Shown here piece by piece: positions 7,606 through 15,842 of a stretch of 37,874 nt of DNA (positions are counted from its first letter, which is position 1; the number at the start of each line of letters is the position of its first letter). A model generated the notes under the pieces. It saw only the letters and a program-made list of their open reading frames with translations, was not told where the DNA came from and did no database searches. The position numbers and the translations under genes are program-made. This DNA comes from Treponema sp. (GTDB lineage Bacteria; Spirochaetota; Spirochaetia; Treponematales; Treponemataceae): NCBI GenBank assembly GCA_017619795.1, contig JAFZRP010000103.1, forward strand, positions 1-37,874, in the 5' to 3' direction.

Positions 7606-10065
7606 TTATTTACCGCACATAGAATAGTCAGTATCTTCATCAATCATCTTAATCATTATTGTTGCAAACTCAGGGTCGAACTGTGTACCCATTCCTTTTT
7701 CAATTTGTTCGCGCACCTTTTCCTGCGGCATAATGTCACGGTAGCTTCTGCTGCTTGTCATTGCATCGTAAGCATCTGCAACTGCAATAATTCGTGCTTC
7801 TATAGGGATTTCATTTCCAGCCATACCATCAGGATAGCCGCCACCACCGAAGCGTTCATGGTGCCATCTTGCTCCAATTGAAAGTCTTTGTCTGTCTTTA
7901 ATGCTTCTAAGAATCCTGCTTCCAATAACCGGATGATTTTTGATTAATTCAAATTCTTCTTCAGTAAGAGTGCCTGTCTTGTTGATTACGTCATCTGGAA
8001 TTCCAATTTTGCCTACATCGTGAAGAAGACCCATCATATAAATCTCATTCTGTCTGGATTCAGAAAAGCCTAAGCGTTCGGCAATCATTTTTGAATATTC
8101 GGCAACTCTCGAAGAATGACCGTTTGTATAATTATCCTTTGCATCAATTGCTGTAGCAAGTGCACTGACTGTCTGAATGTTCATCTCTTCAATCTTCTTT
8201 CCATAGGTACGCTCATTTTTAAAACCAAGATAATAGAAGAACAAAATAAGAGAGAAGGTAATCAGCGAAATCATAATATTGACTACAAGCTGAGAATGAA
8301 CAGTTTCAAACAGCTCTGTATTATCAACAACTATAACAGCATGCCACTGGTTCAAAATTGGATATGTAAAAACTGTGCATTTACTATCGTACATATCAAA
8401 CTGAAAGGCTTTGTTCTGAGCTGTCAGGATTTTGTCTAAAAAAGTTTTGCCGTAAAAATCTGTAAGGTTTTCTCCATTAAGCTCTGTATTTTTGTGAGCA
8501 ACAATAAAGCCGTCCTCATTTACGACCATACCGTAGCCCTTTCCTGCAATGTCAATCTGTTCTGTTATGTCCTTTACATAATTTACAATAACATCAAGAC
8601 AAACTACATTTTTATACTGCAGCTCATCTTCCATTCTCCCACTGGAAATACATTTGCCGATAGTAATAACGCAGTCGCCAGTCATAGCATCAATGTAGGG
8701 AGAAACAATGACTACCTCGCCGTCTGCCTTTACTACAGTTTTATACCAGTCTCTTGTCGTGGGATCGAAGCCTTCCGGGGGAATCCACGCAGAGCCATCC
8801 ATATATTCTCCATCTACATACGCATAGATTCCGGCAAAGTTTTCATCCAGCTGCTCATACTGTTTGCTTGTCTGATAGATAAGATAAAGAAAAATGTCCT
8901 GGGAAGACGCTCCGTTTCTTTCCATAAGGTCAATGGAGTCTGCGGCAACTCTAAGGGTTGTTTCTGTTCCAGTCAGATAATTTTCAAGCTCAGTTGAATA
9001 CATTCTGACCTTTTCTTCACCGGTATCGTATACTGCGGCAACAGAAGCATTATAGATTAGCTTAGTATTATAGACGATTGCAAAGACCATAAGAAAAAGT
9101 GTAATGCATACTGTAGTAATAAAGTTTATGCTGCTGAGCTTTCCGGCATCAAGATTCTGTCTTTTTTCTTTTGTTTTTTTATAGCGGGTAACAATTACGT
9201 AGATAAAAATCATTACAAGCAGAATCAAAAGGAAGGAAATTGCATAAAGAACAGTGACGATGATGTTTCCTGCTTCTTCGTTGTTGTCGGCGAACGGTAT
9301 GGAGTTTTTCATCCAAACTACAATAAAATATCCGCCGGCACAAACGCCAAGAATAACAAACGAAGCAATGGTTTTTAATAAAGTCTGGAGTCGGAACTCT
9401 GCTTCAGATTTTTTTACCATTACCTGACCTTCATCTATATAATCCTTTTCTGTACCCCAGCCGAAGAAGAGCGTGCTTACATAAGCTAAAACTGTAAAAT
9501 ATAAATAAGGATTTAAAACCTCGCTTTTCCAGTCAAAGCAGGATGCTGTCCACATTCCGTAACCGAAAATTAAAAACAGAAGAATAAGGAATGATAAACG
9601 AGGGAAGTGGCTTATACCTTTTTTCTTATTCTGGGAGTAGTATAAAAGCTCCTTCATACAGAAAACCATGGTTACGGTTGTAATACCAACCTGCCACAAA
9701 TTATTGAAAATGCCGCCGAACTTTAAGTAAAGAATCAGCAACGGAACATTAGTCAGAACAGGCCAGAGCATTAACGGATGGAAATACCGGTTGCCCTTTC
9801 CACGCAAGCGGAAAACCATTCGGAACAGGAATAAGTACGCTATATTCCACCCAAGGTAAGCCATAAGTCCGGAAACATTCGGTGAAGAACGCATTATCAG
9901 CACGTAGATAGCCCAATAGTAATCACTGAAAAAGTGGGCAAGGAAAAAGATTATAAGATAAAGATAACGTCGTTTTGGAAGCTCAATATACTTGAAAAGA
10001 CAAATTAAAAGCCCAACAACTGTACAGAACAATGTAAACAGGTTTTCAAAATCTTCAAAGGTCAT
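7606..10065 (-). CDS. Membrane HD-GYP phosphodiesterase with extracytoplasmic dCache sensor
   Basis: Start chosen at ATG 10065, because GGAG at 10075-10078 is 9 nt upstream; the earlier ATG at 10074 abuts that site. 819 residues. In order: about six N-terminal membrane segments (1-200), further segments near 230-330, an extracytoplasmic dCache-like sensor (about 340-590, with WIPPEGFDPTTRDWYK and SPYIDAMTGDCVITI), a membrane segment (IMISLITFSLILFFYYLGF), then the HD-GYP domain (about 633-819). HD is at 682-683 (LLHDVGKIGIP) and the signature is HHERFGGGGYP, where the usual Asp of DGxGYP is Gly. Metal-binding residues appear intact. Expected role: hydrolysis of cyclic di-GMP in response to an external ligand, probably affecting motility or surface behaviour. 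No GGDEF gene is present nearby. Confidence 0.92.
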   Translation of the reverse strand: MTFEDFENLFTLFCTVVGLLICLFKYIELPKRRYLYLIIFFLAHFFSDYYWAIYVLIMRSSPNVSGLMAYLGWNIAYLFLFRMVFRLRGKGNRYFHPLMLWPVLTNVPLLILYLKFGGIFNNLWQVGITTVTMVFCMKELLYYSQNKKKGISHFPRLSFLILLFLIFGYGMWTASCFDWKSEVLNPYLYFTVLAYVSTLFFGWGTEKDYIDEGQVMVKKSEAEFRLQTLLKTIASFVILGVCAGGYFIVVWMKNSIPFADNNEEAGNIIVTVLYAISFLLILLVMIFIYVIVTRYKKTKEKRQNLDAGKLSSINFITTVCITLFLMVFAIVYNTKLIYNASVAAVYDTGEEKVRMYSTELENYLTGTETTLRVAADSIDLMERNGASSQDIFLYLIYQTSKQYEQLDENFAGIYAYVDGEYMDGSAWIPPEGFDPTTRDWYKTVVKADGEVVIVSPYIDAMTGDCVITIGKCISSGRMEDELQYKNVVCLDVIVNYVKDITEQIDIAGKGYGMVVNEDGFIVAHKNTELNGENLTDFYGKTFLDKILTAQNKAFQFDMYDSKCTVFTYPILNQWHAVIVVDNTELFETVHSQLVVNIMISLITFSLILFFYYLGFKNERTYGKKIEEMNIQTVSALATAIDAKDNYTNGHSSRVAEYSKMIAERLGFSESRQNEIYMMGLLHDVGKIGIPDDVINKTGTLTEEEFELIKNHPVIGSRILRSIKDRQRLSIGARWHHERFGGGGYPDGMAGNEIPIEARIIAVADAYDAMTSSRSYRDIMPQEKVREQIEKGMGTQFDPEFATIMIKMIDEDTDYSMCGK

Positions 10066-10142
10066 ACAGCTCATCTCCGCGCGATTATTGTGTATAGTAA
10101 CAATTGTATCACCTTTTTATTATTTTGCTAGTGAAATATACA

Positions 10143-11810
10143 CTAATTTCCGCGAGCCTTCCAAGCCGGATACCATTTTACAAACCAGCCTGTAAAAATA
10201 CCCATTACAGCAGGAACAATGTTATTTATGATAATTAAGGCAGTTCCAACTCCAATTTTGTGTAAAAGGTAAGTCCAGACTGCGGTAAGTAAATAAAGTA
10301 CACCCCAGATTATTGCAAGAATATAATTTGCCCTCATAAAAATAGGATTTCGGTCTGCTTTATCTCCACCGTAGCTGTATTTTACATAAGCGGCACAAAG
10401 CGGCATTTTTGTAAGGCAGGAGCAAAGCCAGAACGCACCGAATACAAGGTAACCCGCATTTGTTGTCAGGTCGCCGTTTCCTGTTATGTTTGCAATTCCA
10501 GAAAGGATTGCAACTGCCGCAATCGAAAGCTGATCCCAGATAATAAGTCTGTGTTTTCTCATAATAAGCGGAACGAGTGCACAAACTGCCATTGCAATTA
10601 TGGAGCCAATTCCAGGATTTATTCCAACAGCTACCCAGAATGTAATCCACGGAATAAGCATTGTTGTCATTGATGGGTTTTTGAGTGATTTTGATGAATT
10701 ATCATTTTTCCCGTCAGAAGAACCAGCTTCTGTACCTTCGCTGCCTTCAACAAGACCGGACACTCCAAAGAACTTGTCCCAATTCATCATCAGCGAAAAA
10801 TCTCCGGAAACCTTATACAGCTTTTTACCAAGTGCTTCGGCACCTTCCATTTCTCCACGGGAAATTGCAGCCCATACTTCAAAAGGAGTGTCTATACGTG
10901 TTGTAGTCTTAAGACTGTTGTCTGTATAAACCTTGCTGCCATCTTTTCCCAGAAAAATCTGATATGTTGTTCCCAAATCGGTGTAGTTTATTTCGAGTAC
11001 ACGGTCTTTTCCGTCGTAAGCTTTCAGGTTATAAAGAGTAGCCATCTGCTTTGTAAAAGATAAATCCTTGGAATCCTTTTCGCCGGTTTCTTTATTTATA
11101 CCCCAGCTTGCATCTGCCATTCTTTCAAAAACTTCCTTAGGATAAAGAAGTGTCTGCAAATGCTTTTGTGTTTCTGCTGAAATTGAACCCACAGCATATT
11201 CGCTGCCTGCTTTCTTTACATAATCAAGATACTCATCTGTTCTGGAAGAAAGCTCTTTTATAGAAAACAGTTCGCCCTGACCGCAGAAGATTTTTTCGTA
11301 ATTGCCTTTTCCAAGAAAATGGTCAAACATATTGATTACGCTGTCATAATTATCCTTTGCAGAATAAAAACCGCATGTAGAAATAATCACATTTCGGGTT
11401 GCCTTTTTTTCGTATCGCGAATCATGGCTACCGCTGCCGTAACCGCTGTCATTCTGACTCATAAAAGGAAGATTCATTGGAAGCTGGCGGTCAATAAGAT
11501 TTTTAAGTATGCCAGGAACATTAAAATAATAAAGAGGGAAGCTCCAGAGAATTAAATCGGCTTCGAGCAGCTTTGGAAGAATTGCTGACATATCATCCTT
11601 TATACAGCAGCTTCCAGGAGTGTTTTTCCAGCACGCAAAGCAGCCTCTGCACGCACCAATATTCAGCTTGGAAAGATCAAGCTCTTCAATATCAGCCTGT
11701 TCTCCACGTTGTTCGGTTGTTATCTTATAGCCTTCTGCAAAGCTGTTTGTTAATTTCAGGGAATTACTTCTTTTTCCTTTTGGACTTCCGTTAATTATCA
11801 GTATTTTCAT
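10143..11810 (-). CDS. Flavodoxin-fold NAD(P)H:FMN reductase fused to SCP2-like and six-helix membrane domains
   Basis: 555 residues; ATG 11810 has GGAGG 9 nt upstream. Residues 1 to about 200 are an NADPH-dependent FMN reductase/iron-sulfur flavoprotein-like domain: KILIINGSPKGKRSNS (FMN phosphate loop) and CRGCFACWKNTPGSC, a C-x2-C-x2-C-x7-C pattern that in such flavoproteins can bind a 4Fe-4S cluster. About 240-345 resembles an SCP2 sterol-carrier domain (TRIDTPFEVWAAISRGEMEG ... LMMNWDKFF). The last 180 residues hold about six membrane helices. A membrane-tethered oxidoreductase acting on a hydrophobic substrate is a reasonable inference. The start overlaps the end of the upstream padR-like gene by 20 bp, so it is translated with its probable regulator. 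Confidence 0.85.
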   Translation of the reverse strand: MKILIINGSPKGKRSNSLKLTNSFAEGYKITTEQRGEQADIEELDLSKLNIGACRGCFACWKNTPGSCCIKDDMSAILPKLLEADLILWSFPLYYFNVPGILKNLIDRQLPMNLPFMSQNDSGYGSGSHDSRYEKKATRNVIISTCGFYSAKDNYDSVINMFDHFLGKGNYEKIFCGQGELFSIKELSSRTDEYLDYVKKAGSEYAVGSISAETQKHLQTLLYPKEVFERMADASWGINKETGEKDSKDLSFTKQMATLYNLKAYDGKDRVLEINYTDLGTTYQIFLGKDGSKVYTDNSLKTTTRIDTPFEVWAAISRGEMEGAEALGKKLYKVSGDFSLMMNWDKFFGVSGLVEGSEGTEAGSSDGKNDNSSKSLKNPSMTTMLIPWITFWVAVGINPGIGSIIAMAVCALVPLIMRKHRLIIWDQLSIAAVAILSGIANITGNGDLTTNAGYLVFGAFWLCSCLTKMPLCAAYVKYSYGGDKADRNPIFMRANYILAIIWGVLYLLTAVWTYLLHKIGVGTALIIINNIVPAVMGIFTGWFVKWYPAWKARGN

Positions 11811-12351
11811 TTTTTATTTCCTCCAAAGTCTTAATGCATTGTTCGCTCCACTCGCGAAGTAATTGTTCATATCGAATACCAAAATCAATTGTAAACTTCC
11901 AGTAAAGGGCTTTAAGCGGGTCCGGTGCATATTTTTGATACTCGCTGCTTATTGCCTTTGCATTTTCGATGCCTTCTGGAAAAACTGTTTCTCGTTCCGG
12001 CAGATTTTTGAAATAATCTATATTTTCATCAATGCTGCACTCGCCGCGGAAAAAGGTTTTCATCATCAGCGGATTACGCATAAAGCTTTTGCTGTTATCA
12101 TCCTTAAGCCAGGCAACCAGCTCCTTTTTTCCTTCCTCTGTTATTGAAAGAAGATTTTTGTTCGGTTTGTTTTCCTGTTTTATATGAGTTGATTTTATCC
12201 AGCCGTTTTTTTCAAGCCCCTGAAGCTCTCTGTAAATCTGACTCGTTTGTGCCTGCCAGAAATAGTTCAGGGAATCGCGGAACACCGTCATAATTTCGTA
12301 GCCGGTCATATCGCCATAGTTTAACAGACCTAAGATACCGTGCTTAAGCAT
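11791..12351 (-). CDS. PadR-family transcriptional regulator
   Basis: Start at ATG 12351 with a perfect GGAGG 7 nt upstream; the ATG at 12372 overlaps that site and is rejected. 186 residues. The N-terminal winged helix (LKHGILGLLNYGDMTGYEI ... QIYRELQGLEKNGWI) is the PadR signature. The C-terminal part (about 90-180) matches the Vir_act_alpha_C/PadR dimerisation domain. PadR proteins usually repress their own operon and a detoxification or transport gene until a small ligand binds. Here the likely target is its own operon with the flavoprotein fusion, supported by two palindromes in the promoter. Confidence 0.92.
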   Translation of the reverse strand: MLKHGILGLLNYGDMTGYEIMTVFRDSLNYFWQAQTSQIYRELQGLEKNGWIKSTHIKQENKPNKNLLSITEEGKKELVAWLKDDNSKSFMRNPLMMKTFFRGECSIDENIDYFKNLPERETVFPEGIENAKAISSEYQKYAPDPLKALYWKFTIDFGIRYEQLLREWSEQCIKTLEEIKNENTDN

Positions 12352-12363
12352 TTTTACGCCTCC

Positions 12364-12383
12364 ATATTCCACTTGTTGAATAT
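12364..12383. promoter_or_regulatory. Operator-like palindrome O2 near the transcription start
   Basis: ATATTC..GAATAT with core TTCCACTTGTTGAA (12367-12380), one base different from O1 and exactly 33 bp (about three helical turns) away. Same-face spacing suggests cooperative binding of two PadR dimers. Confidence 0.6.
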
Positions 12384-12392
12384 CTTAATTGT

Positions 12393-12421
12393 AGTATACT
12401 TCCACTTGTGGAATATGTCAA
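12393..12421 (-). promoter_or_regulatory. Promoter of the PadR/flavoprotein operon
   Basis: On the minus strand: TTGACA (12421-12416), 17-bp spacer, TATACT (12398-12393), close to the sigma-70 consensus. The predicted start is near 12386, giving a leader of about 35 nt that includes GGAGG. Confidence 0.75.
12400..12413. promoter_or_regulatory. Operator-like palindrome O1 inside the promoter spacer
   Basis: TTCCACTTGTGGAA is a perfect palindrome (TTCCAC-TT-GTGGAA) sitting between the -35 and -10 boxes, so binding would block RNA polymerase. PadR is the obvious ligand. Confidence 0.65.
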
Positions 12422-12456
12422 CACAATAAGAGATTTTTTTTGATCGTGTACAGGTC

Positions 12457-12485
12457 TTGAGAAACAAATCGCTTAGCTATAGTAT
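12457..12485 (+). promoter_or_regulatory. Candidate promoter for the GNAT/Nudix pair
   Basis: TTGAGA (12457-12462), 17-bp spacer, TAGTAT (12480-12485). The start would fall only a few bases before ATG 12495, consistent with the lack of a Shine-Dalgarno there and suggesting a leaderless or nearly leaderless mRNA. Confidence 0.4.
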
Positions 12486-12494
12486 TAGACTACG

Positions 12495-12968
12495 ATGATA
12501 AATATTCGAAAAGCAAATATGAACGATGCAGCCCGGATTGAAGAGCTTTACACAGAGCTTGAACAGGATGCTGTGTTTTATCAGCCGGAGCATTTTGTTT
12601 TTAGTCCCGCCGGTTCGCGAAGTGCACAACTTGAAACAATTTTGAACAGCGATTCTCAAATAATGCTTGTCGCAGAGGATAATAAAAAGGTTATTGGTTT
12701 TGCGCATGTTGTTTTGTCAAAGGCAAAAGCTTTTTCGTGTCTTAAGCCGCAGAGTAATATTTATTTGCAGGACCTTGTTGTTACTTCAAGCTATCGCAGT
12801 AAAGGGATTGGAACTCAATTGCTGGAAGCTGCAAAAGCTTACGGCCGCGAAAACAAAGTTGATTTTTTCCGCACCCAGGTTTTCCCGATGAACAAGGCAG
12901 GGCTGCGATTCTATGAGCGGAACGGCTTTAAGCAGACAATGATAACGATTGAGTGTCCGCTAAAGTAG
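12495..12968 (+). CDS. GNAT-family N-acetyltransferase
   Basis: 157 residues covering one complete GNAT domain: N-terminal strand and helices (INIRKANMNDAARIEELY), central strands (IMLVAEDNKKVIGFAHVVL), the acetyl-CoA-binding motif A (DLVVTSSYRSKGIGTQLLEAA, with the R/Q-x-x-G-x-G/A core as R-SKGIG) and the terminal N-x-x-x-x-x-FYERNGF motif B. The substrate is unknown. No Shine-Dalgarno is visible. Divergent from the PadR operon; the Nudix gene follows 19 bp downstream. Confidence 0.88.
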   Translation: MINIRKANMNDAARIEELYTELEQDAVFYQPEHFVFSPAGSRSAQLETILNSDSQIMLVAEDNKKVIGFAHVVLSKAKAFSCLKPQSNIYLQDLVVTSSYRSKGIGTQLLEAAKAYGRENKVDFFRTQVFPMNKAGLRFYERNGFKQTMITIECPLK

Positions 12969-12987
12969 AAGAATTAAGGAGATTAAA

Positions 12988-13473
12988 ATGGAACTTTGGG
13001 ATGCATATAATTCAAACTTTGAAAAAATAGAAGGTCTCACTTTAATTCGAGAGGAAGAGAATAAGATTCCTGATGATGTTTATCATCTTGTGTGCCATAT
13101 ACTTGTGCGCCATATTGACGGAACTTACCTTATGATGAAGCGGGACCCGTCCAAGCCGAATTATCCGAATATGTGGGAAGCGAGTGCTGGCGGTGCTGTT
13201 TTACAGGGAGAAACAATTCTCGAAGGTTCTTTCCGTGAGCTTCGGGAAGAAACTGGTATTGTTGCTACAAAGCTTGAAGAACTTGACAGAAACATAAATC
13301 CAAAATCACACAGTGCACACGTAAGATTTTTGTGTACAACCGACTGCGATAAAAACTCGGTTACATTGCAGCCCGGTGAAACTTGTGCCTTCCGCTGGAT
13401 GACCGCAGAAGAAGTTTTAGCACTTACACCTGAAGAACTCGTAGGCTGGCCGATAAGAAAGTTTATTGTATAA
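12988..13473 (+). CDS. Nudix hydrolase
   Basis: 161 residues, ATG preceded by AAGGAG. The full Nudix box G-x5-E-x7-REUxEExGU is present as GAVLQGE...RELREETGI (about 68-91). The N-terminal LWDAYNSNFEKIEG segment is like that of Nudix proteins related to IPP isomerase (IDI-like YfcD type), with nucleotide or pyrophosphate compounds as likely substrates. Co-transcribed with the preceding acetyltransferase. Substrate not assignable. Confidence 0.92.
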   Translation: MELWDAYNSNFEKIEGLTLIREEENKIPDDVYHLVCHILVRHIDGTYLMMKRDPSKPNYPNMWEASAGGAVLQGETILEGSFRELREETGIVATKLEELDRNINPKSHSAHVRFLCTTDCDKNSVTLQPGETCAFRWMTAEEVLALTPEELVGWPIRKFIV

Positions 13474-13492
13474 AAGAGATATTATATAGAAG

Positions 13493-14104
13493 TTAAAGCT
13501 TTCTCTTAAAAATGTATGTTTTGTAATCCGTCTTTTCGCTGCTGAACGGCTCGTAGACGTAATCCTTTATAAGAGTAAAGCCGTGCTTTTCGTACCAGTG
13601 CCAGTTACAGTCGCAGTCTGTCCAAAGATAAAGATTTTTCCAGCCCTCATCACGAAGCTTTTTACAGGTATGGTCAAGAATCTGTGAACCGGCTCCTGGC
13701 TGGTGGCTTACAAAAAGAGAAAGCTTAATATCATCATCATTCATAATTTCCAGAGTGCGTTCATCCATCAGCGTAAGATAGGCTTTACTCATACCGGAAG
13801 CTCTTTGCCATTCCTTTGGAAAACGCTGAGATTCACGGGCAAACCATTCATCAACAAGACAGCAATCTCCCTTACGTGCAAAAAATGCAGCCGCAAGAAA
13901 AGTCCCATCCTTTACAAGCTGAAAACGATAATTATTTTCCAAAATATTATTCCTTACTATATATTCAACATTAAAGCGCTTGAACTCTTTATTACCAACC
14001 GGCGGGTACCATAAGGGCTCCACAACATCAACAACAAGAGGAAGATTGTTCATATCAAAAGGTTCAAGCTGTGTATTTTCAAGCATTTGAGACAAATATA
14101 ACAT
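13493..14104 (-). CDS. GNAT-like acetyltransferase
   Basis: 203 residues. The C-terminal half has GNAT character: KLSLFVSHQPGAGSQILDHTCKKL (a degenerate motif A with Q/P-GAGS), then NLYLWTDCDCNWHWYEKHGF (N-x-x-WYEKHGF motif B). The N-terminal half (MNNLPLVVDVVEPLWYPP) is less typical but reads like the start of a GNAT fold. No Shine-Dalgarno precedes ATG 14104, nor the in-frame ATG at 14086. Convergent with the Nudix gene with 19 bp between; divergent from the next gene. Confidence 0.75.
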   Translation of the reverse strand: MLYLSQMLENTQLEPFDMNNLPLVVDVVEPLWYPPVGNKEFKRFNVEYIVRNNILENNYRFQLVKDGTFLAAAFFARKGDCCLVDEWFARESQRFPKEWQRASGMSKAYLTLMDERTLEIMNDDDIKLSLFVSHQPGAGSQILDHTCKKLRDEGWKNLYLWTDCDCNWHWYEKHGFTLIKDYVYEPFSSEKTDYKTYIFKRKL

Positions 14105-14137
14105 ATATGAAAATACTTATCAAAGTGTTTACTTCCA

Positions 14138-14166
14138 TTCTTTTTTGTGTAAAAATCTTCTATAAT
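14138..14166 (+). promoter_or_regulatory. Candidate promoter for the HTH/ParB-like gene
   Basis: TATAAT at 14161-14166 is a perfect -10; the -35 (TTCTTT, 14138-14143, 17-bp spacer) is weak. The leader then carries AGGAGG near 14190 with no start codon close behind it, and AAGGAG near 14217 before ATG 14236. Confidence 0.45.
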
Positions 14167-14235
14167 TAAACTCGATATATAAAACGCAGGAGGCTTAAGA
14201 TAGAATCTCTTTTGTAAGGAGATTAAGAAAGCAAT

Positions 14236-14982
14236 ATGAAGTACAGAAACGCGCAGGACATTTTTCCACAGACTCTTTTGAAGCAGATTCAGCGATATGT
14301 TTCGGGAGAGACTATTTATATACCGGCCGGTAGTGAGAAAAAGTCGTGGGGCGAAACCTCCGGGTATCAGCAGTTTATTCGGGAACGGAATGCCGGTATA
14401 AAGGCAGATTTTGAAGCCGGAAAAACTATTGATGAACTGATGGAAAAATATTGTCTTTCTTATGATTCAATTAAACGAATTGTATATAATAAGAAGGAGA
14501 TTGCTATGTTAAAGTACAGTGCAACTTTGGCTTCGGCAAAGGCGTATGCTGAAGCAGAAAAGCTTGATGCGTGGATTCATCTTTATTTGAATGAGGAAGG
14601 CCGCAATATTCCTTTTTCAGATGGATTGAAATTATACGACAGATATTATTTGAGTCCGGTTGAGGTGCCGATTAAGCTTTTTAAGCGATGTACGGGGCCG
14701 GAGCCGGAAATGAAATATCAGATTGATAAGGACTGGTTTCCGAAGCATGTGGCTCAGATTGAAGAGGCAATAAAAGCCGGCTTTGATATGCCGCCGATGA
14801 TTGTTCATTATGTGGACGGTGAGTTTGAGCTGAATGACGGAAACCATCGGCATAAGGCGTACGAAAATCTTGGGATTGAAAAAGCCTGGGTTATCTTCTG
14901 GATTACCGAGGAAGAAGAGTATCAGGATTTTATGAAAAAGTACGGTGAGTATGCTCGGGATTGCGTCGTTATCAGAAGATAA
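14236..14982 (+). CDS. Helix-turn-helix (CD3324-like) protein fused to a ParB-like domain
   Basis: 248 residues. Residues 1-90 (YRNAQDIFPQTLLKQIQRYVSGETIYIP ... WGETSGYQQFIRERN ... SYDSIKRIVY) match small HTH proteins of the CD3324 type, related to the Mor activator fold. The C-terminal half (about 125-248) has PPMIVHYVDGEFELNDGNHRHKAYENLG, the ParB/sulfiredoxin-like pattern with G-N-H-R-H as the nucleotide-binding G-x-x-R-x equivalent. A nucleotide-responsive DNA-binding protein is a guess from this pairing. The Shine-Dalgarno AAGGAG is about 14 nt from the ATG, longer than usual. 21 bp before the methyltransferase gene, so likely one operon. Confidence 0.75.
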   Translation: MKYRNAQDIFPQTLLKQIQRYVSGETIYIPAGSEKKSWGETSGYQQFIRERNAGIKADFEAGKTIDELMEKYCLSYDSIKRIVYNKKEIAMLKYSATLASAKAYAEAEKLDAWIHLYLNEEGRNIPFSDGLKLYDRYYLSPVEVPIKLFKRCTGPEPEMKYQIDKDWFPKHVAQIEEAIKAGFDMPPMIVHYVDGEFELNDGNHRHKAYENLGIEKAWVIFWITEEEEYQDFMKKYGEYARDCVVIRR

Positions 14983-15003
14983 TGAGAACCCTTGTAAGGA
15001 CGG

Positions 15004-15828
15004 TTGAAATTGAAGGAAACAAAGATTATTGCAAAAGACAGCACATATCAGAAGTTTGAGGTTCTAAAGACAAACAGAAACAAACGGTATAAATACAATG
15101 AGTTTCTGGTGGAAGGAGTGCGCAGTTTAAAAGAAGCTGTTACAAACAAATGGAATATCAAATCTTTTATATACGACAAGAATAATCTTTCTGACTGGGC
15201 AAAGGACACAATCAGCAGTGTAAAAACTAAAGAAAACTTTGTGCTTACCCCAGAGCTTATGAAGGATTTAAGCGGAAAGGAAGATACTTCTGAGCTGATG
15301 GCAATAATTGAAATGCGCGAAGATAAACTGGAAAATGTTACTCTTTCAAAAGCACCTTTTATTGTTCTTTTTGACCGTCCTTCAAATAAGGGAAACTTGG
15401 GCACAATAATCCGTTCGTGCGATTCTCTTGGTGCAGATATGCTGATTATTACAGGCCATGCAGTAGACCTTTATGATCCGGATGTTGTTGTTTCTGCAAT
15501 GGGTTCTTTTTTCAATATGCCTGTAATCCGAATTGAAGATAATAATGATTTGTATGCTTATATAGACAAGCTTCGGGAAAAATATTCGGACCTTATTGTT
15601 GCGGGTTCAACAGCACATAAAGAAAAATCGATTGAAGAAATTGATTTTACCCGTCCACTTGTCCTGATGATTGGAAACGAAACCATGGGCTTAAACAAAG
15701 CGTTTAAGGAATACTGCGATGTTCTTTGCACAATTCCAATGGATGAAAAATCTTATGCAACTTCTTTTAATGTAGGTTGCGCCGCTTCAATTATGATGTA
15801 CGAAGTTACAAGACAGCGTAGGCTTTAG
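15004..15828 (+). CDS. TrmH/SpoU-family RNA 2'-O-methyltransferase
   Basis: About 274 residues. No ATG fits: candidates are TTG 15004 and TTG 15010, and AAGGA at 14996-15000 is better spaced for 15010. The N-terminal substrate-binding region (NKRYKYNEFLVEGVRSLKEA) precedes the SPOUT methyltransferase domain with all three motifs: NKGNLGTIIRSCDSLGAD (motif 1), LVLMIGNETMGLNKAF (motif 2) and IPMDEKSYATSFNVGCAASI (motif 3). It probably methylates ribose in rRNA or tRNA using S-adenosylmethionine. Between the HTH/ParB-like gene and an acetyltransferase gene, tightly spaced. Confidence 0.92.
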   Translation: MKLKETKIIAKDSTYQKFEVLKTNRNKRYKYNEFLVEGVRSLKEAVTNKWNIKSFIYDKNNLSDWAKDTISSVKTKENFVLTPELMKDLSGKEDTSELMAIIEMREDKLENVTLSKAPFIVLFDRPSNKGNLGTIIRSCDSLGADMLIITGHAVDLYDPDVVVSAMGSFFNMPVIRIEDNNDLYAYIDKLREKYSDLIVAGSTAHKEKSIEEIDFTRPLVLMIGNETMGLNKAFKEYCDVLCTIPMDEKSYATSFNVGCAASIMMYEVTRQRRL

Positions 15829-15842
15829 ATAAGGAGAAATAT

